Shown here piece by piece: positions 40,043 to 47,349 of a stretch of DNA of 47,390 bases. Location of the stretch: the NCBI GenBank assembly GCA_900317085.1, contig ONFJ01000004.1:1-47390 (forward strand), given 5' to 3'. Below the pieces are notes generated by a model. That model did not search any database and was not told the DNA's origin. It was given only the letters and a program-made list of their open reading frames with translations. The position numbers and the translations under genes were made by a program. Source of the DNA: an uncultured Eubacteriales bacterium. Lineage in GTDB: Bacteria > Bacillota > Clostridia > Oscillospirales > Acutalibacteraceae. Positions within the stretch are counted from its first letter, which is position 1. Every line of letters begins with the position of its first letter.

Positions 40043-40072
40043 ATTATAGAGCATCCGTATTGTGAAAGTCAA
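40043..40072 (-). promoter_or_regulatory. Promoter of serC-serA
   Basis: On the minus strand TTGACT and TATAAT are separated by 18 bases, about 63 bases before the start codon. Confidence 0.8.
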
Positions 40073-40189
40073 CGAATTGTCAAGAAATTATCAAAGTTTT
40101 TGCAAAAAACGTTTGCAGACCCCGAAAAGATTGTTAAAAATGTGTTTATCGGCGATTTGCGGACCCATTTCGGGGGTCTCGGACAGAAA
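40073..40189. other. AT-rich spacer with a long imperfect inverted repeat
   Basis: Between the serC promoter and the Rnf terminator. AGACCCCGAAA (about 40115-40126) is the near-complement of TTTCGGGGGTCT (about 40168-40179) with one bulged base and a loop of about 42 bases. No gene is supported. It may be structure in an RNA, or a leftover of an older terminator. Confidence 0.4.
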
Positions 40190-40219
40190 AAAGGCCCGGC
40201 TGCAAGCAGCCGGGCCTTT
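40190..40219 (-). terminator. Terminator of the Rnf operon
   Basis: Arms AAAGGCCCGGCTGC and GCAGCCGGGCCTTT with a two-base centre, followed on the minus strand by a T-rich stretch. It lies about 30 bases after the rnfB stop. Confidence 0.9.
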
Positions 40220-40251
40220 ATACCATTTATAAAGCGAACTTGGAGTTGAGG

Positions 40252-41115
40252 TTACGCTTCTTTCTCGACGGGTTTCACCTGGGCAACGACCGGGTCTACG
40301 ATGACCAGTTTGCCGAAGGTGCTCATGTCGATGCAGCCGACGGGGCATGCTTTCGCGCAGTCGCCGCAGCCAACGCACTTGTCATAGTCGACGGACGCTT
40401 TGAAGTTCGTGACATGGATGGCGTCGTGCTGGCAGGTCTTCTGGCACTTCATGCAGCCGATACAGCCGACCTTGCACTGTTTTCTGGTCTCGCCGCCCTT
40501 GTTGTGGTTCTGGCAGTAGACCACTGCTTCATGCTTGTAGAGGGGAGCCAGTTCGATGACACCCTTCGGGCAGACATTGATGCAGATCTTGCAGGCGCGG
40601 CACTTCTCGGAATCGACTTCCGCAAGGCCGTTTTCGCCGACATGGATGGCGTCGAAGGGACAGGCCGCTTCGCAGTCGCCAAGACCGAGACAGCCGTAGG
40701 AGCAGGCTTTGCCGCCGCCGAACAGCTGAGCTGCCGTCTTACAGCTCATGTCTCCGTGGTAGTCCATGATGTTGGCAGCGTTGGCTTCCGTGCCGTGGCA
40801 CAGGACCACTGCTGTCATGGGAGTGGAGTCTCCCGCCGCGACGCCCATGATCTCGGCAACGGCTTTCGCGCAGGCGGAGCCGCCGGGGGAGCAGAGGGAC
40901 GTATCTTCACATTCGCCGGCAGCAAGGGCCGCAGCGTAACCGGCACAGCCGGAATAACCGCAGGCACCGCAGTTGGCACCGGCCAGCACTTCTTCGATGG
41001 CGACCGCTTTCTCGTCGACCGGAACGGCCATGACGATGGAGGCGATGGCGAGCAGAAGACCGGCGACCAGGCCCAGGATGGCGACGATGAGGACCGCGAG
41101 TACAATCGGATTCAT
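40252..41115 (-). CDS. rnfB: RnfB: ferredoxin-like subunit of the Rnf complex
   Basis: A 287-residue iron-sulphur protein that passes electrons from ferredoxin into the Rnf complex. One N-terminal membrane helix (about 5-30) anchors it. The Fe-S domain has NCGACGYSGC near residue 48. Several ferredoxin-type cysteine sets follow: CSYGCLGLGDCEAACP, CRACKICINVCP, CIGCMKCQKTC and CVGCGDCAKACP. This richer set of clusters is typical of clostridial RnfB. It is the last gene of the operon, 18 bases after rnfA, as in the usual CDGEAB order. Confidence 0.95.
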   Translation of the reverse strand: MNPIVLAVLIVAILGLVAGLLLAIASIVMAVPVDEKAVAIEEVLAGANCGACGYSGCAGYAAALAAGECEDTSLCSPGGSACAKAVAEIMGVAAGDSTPMTAVVLCHGTEANAANIMDYHGDMSCKTAAQLFGGGKACSYGCLGLGDCEAACPFDAIHVGENGLAEVDSEKCRACKICINVCPKGVIELAPLYKHEAVVYCQNHNKGGETRKQCKVGCIGCMKCQKTCQHDAIHVTNFKASVDYDKCVGCGDCAKACPVGCIDMSTFGKLVIVDPVVAQVKPVEKEA

Positions 41116-41133
41116 TGTTTCACCATTCCTTTC

Positions 41134-41721
41134 TTAAGCGCCGAACATGTTCTCAATGACACCGGTGAAGCCGAGGAACGTGCAGGTGACGAGTGCAGCG
41201 GCAACGAGGGTGATGGGAAGGCCCTGCCAGAATTTCGGCACGTCGTTGCCTTCCATTCTCTCACGGATGCCGGAGAACATGATCATGGCGAGCATGAAAC
41301 CGAAGCCGGCGCCCAGTGCATTGAAGATGGATTCGATGAAGTTGTAGCCTTCCTGGACGTTCAGGGTAACGAGACCCAGAACGGCGCAGTTCGTGGTGAT
41401 CAGAGGAAGGAAGATGCCGAGGGAGTTGTACAGCGGCTTCATGTACTTCTTCATGACGATCTCAACGAACTGGACAAGAGCGGCGATGACGAGGATGAAG
41501 ACGAGGGTCTGCAGGTACTCGAAGCCGTTCTTCTCGAGGAGGACGTTCAGCGGATAACAAACGATGGTGGCAAGGAGCATGACGAAAATGACCGCCGCGC
41601 TCATGCCGATAGCAGTATCTTTCTTCTTGGAAACACCAAGGAAGGGGCAGATACCGAGGAATTTGGACAGGACGAAGTTCTGAGTGAAGATCGTCGTCAG
41701 CATAATAGCAACTAACTTCAT
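41134..41721 (-). CDS. rnfA: RnfA: membrane subunit of the Rnf complex
   Basis: A 195-residue integral membrane protein with six hydrophobic segments. It has the family's NFVLSKFLGICPFLGVS near the N-terminus and ITTNCAVLG in the fourth-fifth helix region. These contain the cysteines that hold an Fe-S cluster between RnfA and RnfE inside the membrane. It overlaps the rnfE stop by four bases. Confidence 0.95.
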   Translation of the reverse strand: MKLVAIMLTTIFTQNFVLSKFLGICPFLGVSKKKDTAIGMSAAVIFVMLLATIVCYPLNVLLEKNGFEYLQTLVFILVIAALVQFVEIVMKKYMKPLYNSLGIFLPLITTNCAVLGLVTLNVQEGYNFIESIFNALGAGFGFMLAMIMFSGIRERMEGNDVPKFWQGLPITLVAAALVTCTFLGFTGVIENMFGA

Positions 41722-42539
41722 GCCTCAGCAGCCTCCTTTCCGGCCTTTTCAACTTTCTTGACCTGGGGCGTGGTGTCGACCTTGGGCATGACGATGGTCT
41801 TGCCGTCGGAGACGAGGACCAGGTTTCCGTCAGCGTCTTCACGGACATCGCAGCAGTTCAGCTCGGAAGGATCGCCGCCTTTTTTGGCGGACAGTTTGTT
41901 GACCAGAGCGACGAGCAGACCGAAGACGAAGAAACCGCCGGGGGCCAGGATGAAGATGATGATGGGTTCCAGATGGATGGCGGACAGGACGTTACTGTCA
42001 CCGAGACCGAAGATGTCGGTGAGGGTGGTACCGAAACCGAGGACCTTGAGGGTCAGGTTACCGGAACCGAAGAACTCACGGATGATGGCTATCAGCGTCA
42101 GGGCCACGGTGAAACCGATACCCATGCCGACGCCGTCGAGGATGGAGAGCCCGATGCCGTTCTTGCTGGCGAAGGCTTCCGCACGGCCGAGGATGATACA
42201 GTTAACGACGATCAGCGGCAGGTAGATGCCCAGGGCGGCGTCGAGGGCCGGCGCGAAGGCTTTGACGAGCAGCTGGATCATGGAAACGAAAGCGGCGATG
42301 ACTACGATGAAGCAGGGAACGCGGACTTTCGAGGGGATGACTTTCCGCAGGGCGGAAATGACAGCGTTGGACATGATGAGAACGAGGGTAGCGGCAATGC
42401 CCATACCGATGGCGTTCTCAACAGAGGTGGAAATCGCGAGGGTCGGGCAGGTACCGAGGACCAGGCGAAGAACGGGGTTCTCTTTGACGAAGCCCTTGGT
42501 GAGCTCACCGAGAGCGCTTCTCTTTGCAGCTTCAGCCAT
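41718..42539 (-). CDS. rnfE: RnfE: membrane subunit of the Rnf complex, with a C-terminal extension
   Basis: A 273-residue membrane protein homologous to RnfA. It has ENPVLRLVLGTCPTLAIS at the start and LIVVNCIILGRAEAFAS in the middle, giving the cysteines of the intramembrane cluster. Six helices end near residue 215. After them comes a polar tail of about 55 residues (KKGGDPSELNCCDVRED... ending KAGKEAAEA), which makes the protein longer than the usual 200-235. The tail holds a Cys-Cys pair and would face the cytoplasm or outside depending on topology. It overlaps rnfG by one base. Confidence 0.94.
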   Translation of the reverse strand: MAEAAKRSALGELTKGFVKENPVLRLVLGTCPTLAISTSVENAIGMGIAATLVLIMSNAVISALRKVIPSKVRVPCFIVVIAAFVSMIQLLVKAFAPALDAALGIYLPLIVVNCIILGRAEAFASKNGIGLSILDGVGMGIGFTVALTLIAIIREFFGSGNLTLKVLGFGTTLTDIFGLGDSNVLSAIHLEPIIIFILAPGGFFVFGLLVALVNKLSAKKGGDPSELNCCDVREDADGNLVLVSDGKTIVMPKVDTTPQVKKVEKAGKEAAEA

Positions 42540-43093
42540 TACTTGCCACCTCCTGTGATTTCATTGAACTGGTCTACTGCATCGTTGACAGCGTTGACAA
42601 CGGCGGTAGAAGTGATGGTGGCACTGGTGAGCGCCTGGATCTCGTTTTCGCCGGGGGCGTTCTTGACGACAGAGACCTTACCGGTCTTGCCGACGAACTG
42701 CTCGCGGAAACTGTCGTTGCTGGCGTTCTGGCCGAGGCCCGGGGTCTCGTTGGAGAGGTCTCCGGGGACGATGCCGGTGATGGAGCCGGTGGCGTCGATG
42801 CCGACGGTGAGCGGGACATCTCCACCGTAGCCCTTGCTGGCCGTGTTGAAGACATAACCGATGACGTTGCCGTCAGCGTCAGTAGCTTCGAAGTAGTCGG
42901 TCTTGTCGACGAAGTTCTTCGCGTCGGGGAAGACCGTCTGACGTGCTTCTGCTTCCGCGGCAGCCTTGGCGGCGGCGATGCGGTCCGCGGTCACACTGTT
43001 GACCATGGCGAGAAGCAGAGTTGCGACGAGCGCGATGATGAAAAGGGTCAGGGTGGGGACTAAGACCTCTTTGGGGCTGAATTTCTTATTCAT
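42539..43093 (-). CDS. rnfG: RnfG: covalent-FMN subunit of the Rnf complex
   Basis: A 184-residue protein with an N-terminal membrane anchor (about 12-32) and an extracytoplasmic FMN-binding domain. The flavin attachment motif near the C-terminus reads LTSATITST; the final Thr of the S/D-G/S-A-T-x-T pattern takes FMN by phosphoester bond. GYGGDVPLTVGID and IVPGDLSNETPGLG are typical. The maturation enzyme ApbE is not in the window. Confidence 0.94.
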   Translation of the reverse strand: MNKKFSPKEVLVPTLTLFIIALVATLLLAMVNSVTADRIAAAKAAAEAEARQTVFPDAKNFVDKTDYFEATDADGNVIGYVFNTASKGYGGDVPLTVGIDATGSITGIVPGDLSNETPGLGQNASNDSFREQFVGKTGKVSVVKNAPGENEIQALTSATITSTAVVNAVNDAVDQFNEITGGGK

Positions 43094-44094
43094 GCTTTGG
43101 TCTCCTCCTTTGCCTTTTTCTGTTTCTTCTCCTTGACGAAGCCGAACGGAGTCGGGGCAGTCCAGTCCTCAAAGTACGGTACAAAGACGTTCATGAGGAT
43201 GATGGAGAAGGAGACGCCTTCGGGGAGGGAACCCCACAGACGGATGATGCAGGTGACCACGCCACAGAAGATGCCGGCGATGATCTTGCCCTTCTTCGTG
43301 ATCGGGGAGGTCGTGTAGTCCGTGGCCATGAAGATGGCACCGAGGAACAGACCGCCGGCGAGCAGTTCGTAGGCGACGGCATACATGTCGAAGCCCTGGG
43401 CGAACATGCAGAAGATGGCAACGGTGGCGATGTACGTGCAGGGGATGATGGGGGAGATGACCTTGCGGACCATCAGGTAGATACCGCCGAGGAGAAGCGC
43501 GATGGCGGAGACTTCACCGAGACATCCACTGACGTTGCCGAAGAACAGCTCGGACAGGGTGGGAGCGCCTTCCTTGACACCGTCAAGGCCGACCATACCC
43601 ATGGGAGTTGCACCGGTGAGAGCGTCGACGTCCCAGCCGGATTTGTTGAGTCCTGCGAAGGCACCGGCGGACATTCTGCCGGGGAACGCGGACATGAGGA
43701 TGACTCTGGCGCCCAGAGCCGGGTTGATGAAGTTCTGGCCGATGCCGCCGAACATCTGCTTGATGACGACGATGGCGATGACTGCACCGAGGACAACGAT
43801 CCAGAAGGGGATGTTGGAGGGCAGGTTGTAGGCCAGGAGCAGACCGGTGACGACAGCCGACAGGTCTGTGATGGTGTCTTCCTTCTTCATTGCCTTCCGG
43901 GAGAGGAACTCAGCCAGAACGCAGGAGACGACGGAGACGACGATGACCGCCAGGGCACGGAGGCCGAAGACGAGCACCGCGGCGATGCCGGCAGGGACCA
44001 GGGCGATGATGACATCGCGCATGATGCCGGTCGTGGTGTCAGCGGACTTCTGATGAGGCGAAGCGCTGACCGTCAATTTCTTAGTATCGATCAT
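43090..44094 (-). CDS. rnfD: RnfD: membrane subunit with covalent FMN
   Basis: A 334-residue membrane protein with about nine to ten hydrophobic segments. The flavin attachment site is LTGATPMG (Thr in SGAT-like context, about residue 159), facing outside. GQNFINPALGARVILM and ATDYTTSPIT are family landmarks. It helps couple electron flow to sodium or proton export. It overlaps both rnfC and rnfG by four bases. Confidence 0.94.
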   Translation of the reverse strand: MIDTKKLTVSASPHQKSADTTTGIMRDVIIALVPAGIAAVLVFGLRALAVIVVSVVSCVLAEFLSRKAMKKEDTITDLSAVVTGLLLAYNLPSNIPFWIVVLGAVIAIVVIKQMFGGIGQNFINPALGARVILMSAFPGRMSAGAFAGLNKSGWDVDALTGATPMGMVGLDGVKEGAPTLSELFFGNVSGCLGEVSAIALLLGGIYLMVRKVISPIIPCTYIATVAIFCMFAQGFDMYAVAYELLAGGLFLGAIFMATDYTTSPITKKGKIIAGIFCGVVTCIIRLWGSLPEGVSFSIILMNVFVPYFEDWTAPTPFGFVKEKKQKKAKEETKA

Positions 44095-45443
44095 TTTTTC
44101 GCACCTGCCTCTCTGATGATCGCCTTACCAAGGCGCATGTACTGGACCAGCGGACGGCCGGACGGACATGCGAAGGCACAGCTTCCGCATTCCATGCAGG
44201 TCATGACACTGGCTTTGGTCAGACCGTCGACGTCCCCCAGGTGAGCCTTCTTCTCGATGAGAGTGGGCTCGAGGCACATGGGACATGCGTCGACACAACG
44301 GCCGCAGCGGATGCAGGCGCGGGTCGGTTTGACCTTGACATAGTCTTTGGCAAGACACGTGATAGCATTGTTGTTCTTGAGCAGCGGGACCTCTGCGTCG
44401 ATGGTGGCGATACCCATCATCGGGCCGCCGGCCATGATCTTGTACGGATCCTCTTTGAAGCCGCCGCAGTATTCGATGATGTCGGAATACATGGTGCCGA
44501 GGGGAGCACGAAGGTTCTTCGGCTCGGCGATGGCGGAACCGTCCACGGTGAGGGAACGGCTGACCAGCGGTTTGCCGGTCTTGAGGTAACGGCCGAGGAA
44601 CGAGACGGACTGGACGTTCATGACGACACAGCCGACGTCGGACGGCAGTTTTCCGGGAGGTACCTGTCTGCCGGTCGCAGAATAGATGAGGACTTTTTCT
44701 GCGCCCTGCGGGTAGGTGGACGGGAGACAGATGAGCTGTGCCACGTCTTTGAACTCTTCGTTCTCTTCCATGGTCTTCAGCAACATTTTGAATGCGTCTG
44801 CCTTGTTGTCCTCGATCCCGATGTAGGCATTCTTGAAGCCGAGCCATTTGACGACTTCCCTGATGCCGGACAGGATGTCCTGCGGATGATCGAGCATTTC
44901 ACGGTGGTCGACCGTGATGTAGGGCTCACATTCCGCAGCATTGATGATGAGGGTGTCGACGCCTGCGTCCTCTTTGAACGCAAGTTTGACATGGGTCGGG
45001 AAGCCTGCGCCGCCGAGACCGACGAGCCCGGACGCACGAACTGCGTTCAGGAAGTCCTGTTTCGTCTCGATGACCGGGGGCTTCACATCTTCGGAGAGCG
45101 CCATTTCTCCGTCGGATTCGATGACAACGGCGTTGACCATGTTGCCGTTGACGATCCGGACCGGTTTGATCGCTTTGACCGTACCGGAAATGGTGGCATG
45201 GACCGGTGCACTGACAAATGCATCGGTGCTGCCGATGACCTGACCGACTTTGACTTCATCGCCCACTTTTACCTGTGCTTCGTTGGGAGCACCGATATGC
45301 TGTGACAGGGGGATGGTGACAGAAGCCGGGACCGGCATACGCTCGACAGGCATGGCAGAGGTGTTCTTGTGGTGAGCCACATGAGCGCCGCCATGGCCTT
45401 TTGCAGCGGGCTTGAGCACGCCTGCAATGTTTAAGCTTGCCAT
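44091..45443 (-). CDS. rnfC: RnfC: NADH/ferredoxin-side peripheral subunit of the Rnf complex
   Basis: A 450-residue subunit that holds FMN and binds NAD(H). It has the N-terminal barrel-sandwich domain with PVHATISGTVKAI, the Rossmann-like GLVGLGGAGFPTHVK glycine loop (about 140-150), NAAECEPYITVDHR, and two Fe-S motifs CIRCGRCVDACP and CMECGSCAFACP near the C-terminus. The N-terminus is unusually rich in His (KGHGGAHVAHHKN). GGAG lies eight bases before the ATG. It opens the operon rnfCDGEAB. Confidence 0.95.
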   Translation of the reverse strand: MASLNIAGVLKPAAKGHGGAHVAHHKNTSAMPVERMPVPASVTIPLSQHIGAPNEAQVKVGDEVKVGQVIGSTDAFVSAPVHATISGTVKAIKPVRIVNGNMVNAVVIESDGEMALSEDVKPPVIETKQDFLNAVRASGLVGLGGAGFPTHVKLAFKEDAGVDTLIINAAECEPYITVDHREMLDHPQDILSGIREVVKWLGFKNAYIGIEDNKADAFKMLLKTMEENEEFKDVAQLICLPSTYPQGAEKVLIYSATGRQVPPGKLPSDVGCVVMNVQSVSFLGRYLKTGKPLVSRSLTVDGSAIAEPKNLRAPLGTMYSDIIEYCGGFKEDPYKIMAGGPMMGIATIDAEVPLLKNNNAITCLAKDYVKVKPTRACIRCGRCVDACPMCLEPTLIEKKAHLGDVDGLTKASVMTCMECGSCAFACPSGRPLVQYMRLGKAIIREAGAKK

Positions 45444-45466
45444 TCATTCAACTCCTTCGCTTTTGA

Positions 45467-45484
45467 CGCGGGTGTCGGCCCGCG
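45467..45484. repeat. GC-rich hairpin in the Rnf leader, near the ribosome binding site
   Basis: CGCGGG and CCCGCG arms enclose TGTCGG. In the mRNA it lies about 24 bases before the rnfC start codon. No T run follows, so it is not a terminator. Confidence 0.6.
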
Positions 45485-45514
45485 CTGATTTTACAAACAT
45501 CATAATTTGCACAT

Positions 45515-45544
45515 GCTTGCGTAAAGTCACAGCTTTACGCAAGC
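45515..45544. repeat. Perfect inverted repeat at the predicted 5' end of the Rnf transcript
   Basis: Twelve-base arms GCTTGCGTAAAG and CTTTACGCAAGC enclose six bases. It begins a few bases after the predicted transcription start. It could be a protein operator or an RNA hairpin protecting the 5' end. It does not fit the Rex consensus (TTGTTAAnnnnTTAACAA). Confidence 0.75.
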
Positions 45545-45556
45545 GTGACCTCATAT

Positions 45557-45584
45557 ATTATAACCTATATACATATTTTTTCAA
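45557..45584 (-). promoter_or_regulatory. Promoter of the Rnf operon
   Basis: On the minus strand TTGAAA and TATAAT are separated by 16 bases. It gives a leader of about 105 bases. Confidence 0.75.
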
Positions 45585-45684
45585 CGGCAAGCGAACAGAT
45601 ATCTGTCCGATTCTCTTGTCTATTTTTTGTCATAACGACGCGGTTTTTGTGCCCTTCGTACAGGAAAAGGGAGGGGGTGGGAGG

Positions 45685-45713
45685 TTGACGAATCGCGTAG
45701 CTTGGCGGATAAT
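45685..45713 (+). promoter_or_regulatory. Promoter of mcsA-mcsB
   Basis: TTGACG and GATAAT are separated by 17 bases, about 50 bases before the mcsA start. No CtsR heptad operator (GGTCAAA repeats) was seen around it. Confidence 0.7.
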
Positions 45714-45762
45714 AAAAAAGTTAAAACAACAGAGTCTTATGACTCGGGAAAGGAAGCATTCC

Positions 45763-46260
45763 ATGCTTTGCCAGAACTGTGGCCGAAACGAGGCCACGAC
45801 ACACATCAAACGGATCGTGGACGGAGAGTCCTCGGAGTTGCATCTGTGCTCCGGGTGCGCCCAGCACCTCGGGTATGCCGGCATATTCGGAGGCTTCGGG
45901 TCCAATATCGGTACGCTGCTCTCGCGGTTCTTCCCGGAGACGGCGCTCCTGCCCGAGACCGAAGAGGAGCGTTGCCCCGGCTGCGGCGCCACCTTCGATG
46001 AGATCGTCCGTTCCGGTGCCATGGGCTGCGCGGAGTGCTACGATGTCTTCTACGACCGCCTGAAACCCTCGCTCTCCCGCATCCACGGAAGGGCCACCCA
46101 TGTGGGCAAGACGAGCGCCACCCGGGACGACCGGATGGAGCGCCGGGCCGAGCTGCGCCGCCTCGAAGAGGAGCGCAACGCCGCGGTCGAGGCGGAAGAA
46201 TACGAGAAAGCGGCGGTCCTCCGGGACCGGATCCGGGAACTGCGGGGTGAGACGAAATGA
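45763..46260 (+). CDS. mcsA: McsA: zinc-finger activator of the McsB arginine kinase
   Basis: A 165-residue protein with two pairs of zinc-binding CxxC motifs: CQNCG and CSGCA in the first 32 residues, CPGCG and CAECY in about 75-98. A C-terminal UVR-type helical motif (about 128-163, EEERNAAVEAEEYEKAAVLRD) follows. McsA activates McsB and helps deliver proteins to ClpC. The start at 45763 is set by the first zinc motif and the GGAAAGGA site; upstream in-frame sequence is not protein-like. ctsR, which normally precedes it, is absent. It overlaps mcsB by four bases. Confidence 0.93.
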   Translation: MLCQNCGRNEATTHIKRIVDGESSELHLCSGCAQHLGYAGIFGGFGSNIGTLLSRFFPETALLPETEEERCPGCGATFDEIVRSGAMGCAECYDVFYDRLKPSLSRIHGRATHVGKTSATRDDRMERRAELRRLEEERNAAVEAEEYEKAAVLRDRIRELRGETK

Positions 46261-47276
46261 CCAAATGGTACATGCTCTCCGGCAACGAGAACGACGTCGC
46301 GGTCAGCTCGAAAGTCTCCCTGGCGCGGAACCTGCGGGACCACGTCTTCACGAATCGCCTCTCCACCGAAGAAAAAGATCAGATCGCCGATGAAGTCTCC
46401 GAGGTCATCTTCCGGGAACTGCCCGAGAAGTTCGTCATGACCCGCATGAACACGCTCTCCCGGTATGCCGCCATCTCCCTCGCGGAGCGGGACCTCGTGA
46501 GCCCGGAATTCGTCAGCGTGCAGGAGGGCCGGTCCTTCCTGACGACCCCCGACGAGAGCCTCAGCGTAATGATCTGCGAAGAAGACCACGTGAAGATCCA
46601 GGCGCTGCTGCCGGGCCTCGAACTGACCCGTTCCTACGAACTGGCCGACCGTCTCGACACCATGCTCGATGAAGCCCTCGGCTTCTCCTTCGACAACAAA
46701 CTCGGCTACCTCACCCAGTGCCCGACGAACATCGGGACCGCCATGCGCGGCTCCGTCGTCCTGCAGCTGCCCGCCATGCGCATCCTCGGCCGCATCCGAC
46801 ACCTGTCCAACACGGTCTCCCGTCTCGGACTCGTCCTGACCGGTGCCTACGGGGAGGGCGATTCACCGATCGGCAGTCTGTACCTCCTGACCAATCAGGT
46901 CACCCTCGGCATCTCGGAAGAGGCGGCTCTCGGCAACCTCGATGCCCTCGCGAAGTCCATCATCGAACAGGAGCGGGAAGCCCGGAAGGAACTCATGGAG
47001 AACCTGCAGTTCCAGGACATGCTCTGGCGCTCCTACGGCACCCTTCGCAGTGCCCGTGTCATGAGCTTCCAGGAGTTCATGGAGGCATTGTCCGTCGTCA
47101 AGGTCGGCATTGCCGCCGGCGAGTTCGACCTGCCGATGAACACGGTCAACGAACTCATCTTCGCGATGCAGCCCGCCACCCTGAACACGGAAGCGGGGGA
47201 GGACCTCACCCGGCAGGAGCGGGACGCGCTCCGGGCGGAAAAAGTCCGTACGGTTTTTGCGAACCTGCAACAATAA
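46257..47276 (+). CDS. mcsB: McsB: protein-arginine kinase
   Basis: A 339-residue ATP:guanido phosphotransferase-family kinase that phosphorylates arginine and so marks proteins for ClpCP degradation. It has VSSKVSLARNLRD at the N-terminus, the acidic ICEEDHVKIQ section and the active-site signature LTQCPTNIGTAMRGSV with its catalytic Cys. The nucleotide-binding Arg residues follow, along with GEGDSPIGSLYLLTNQVTLG. Length is typical. A terminator follows, so clpC is not in this operon. The stop TAA starts the sequence TAAATCGCC. Confidence 0.95.
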   Translation: MTKWYMLSGNENDVAVSSKVSLARNLRDHVFTNRLSTEEKDQIADEVSEVIFRELPEKFVMTRMNTLSRYAAISLAERDLVSPEFVSVQEGRSFLTTPDESLSVMICEEDHVKIQALLPGLELTRSYELADRLDTMLDEALGFSFDNKLGYLTQCPTNIGTAMRGSVVLQLPAMRILGRIRHLSNTVSRLGLVLTGAYGEGDSPIGSLYLLTNQVTLGISEEAALGNLDALAKSIIEQEREARKELMENLQFQDMLWRSYGTLRSARVMSFQEFMEALSVVKVGIAAGEFDLPMNTVNELIFAMQPATLNTEAGEDLTRQERDALRAEKVRTVFANLQQ

Positions 47277-47288
47277 ATCGCCAAAAAA

Positions 47289-47349
47289 AAGAAGGGGCCG
47301 TGTCAAAATGGTGTAGTCACCATCTTGGCTCGGCCCTTCTTCTTTTTTT
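47289..47349 (+). terminator. Long multi-part hairpin terminator after mcsB
   Basis: An outer stem (GAAGGGGCCG with CGGCCCTTC), a middle stem (GTCAA with TTGGC) and an inner stem (ATGGTG with CACCAT, loop TAGT) stack into one hairpin of about 52 bases, followed by seven T and preceded by eight A. It is much longer than the other terminators here and could be the trace of a small inverted-repeat element. Confidence 0.75.

Noticed and set aside
45515..45544. Rex operator upstream of rnfC
   Set aside because: The arms GCTTGCGTAAAG do not match the Rex consensus TTGTTAAnnnnTTAACAA.
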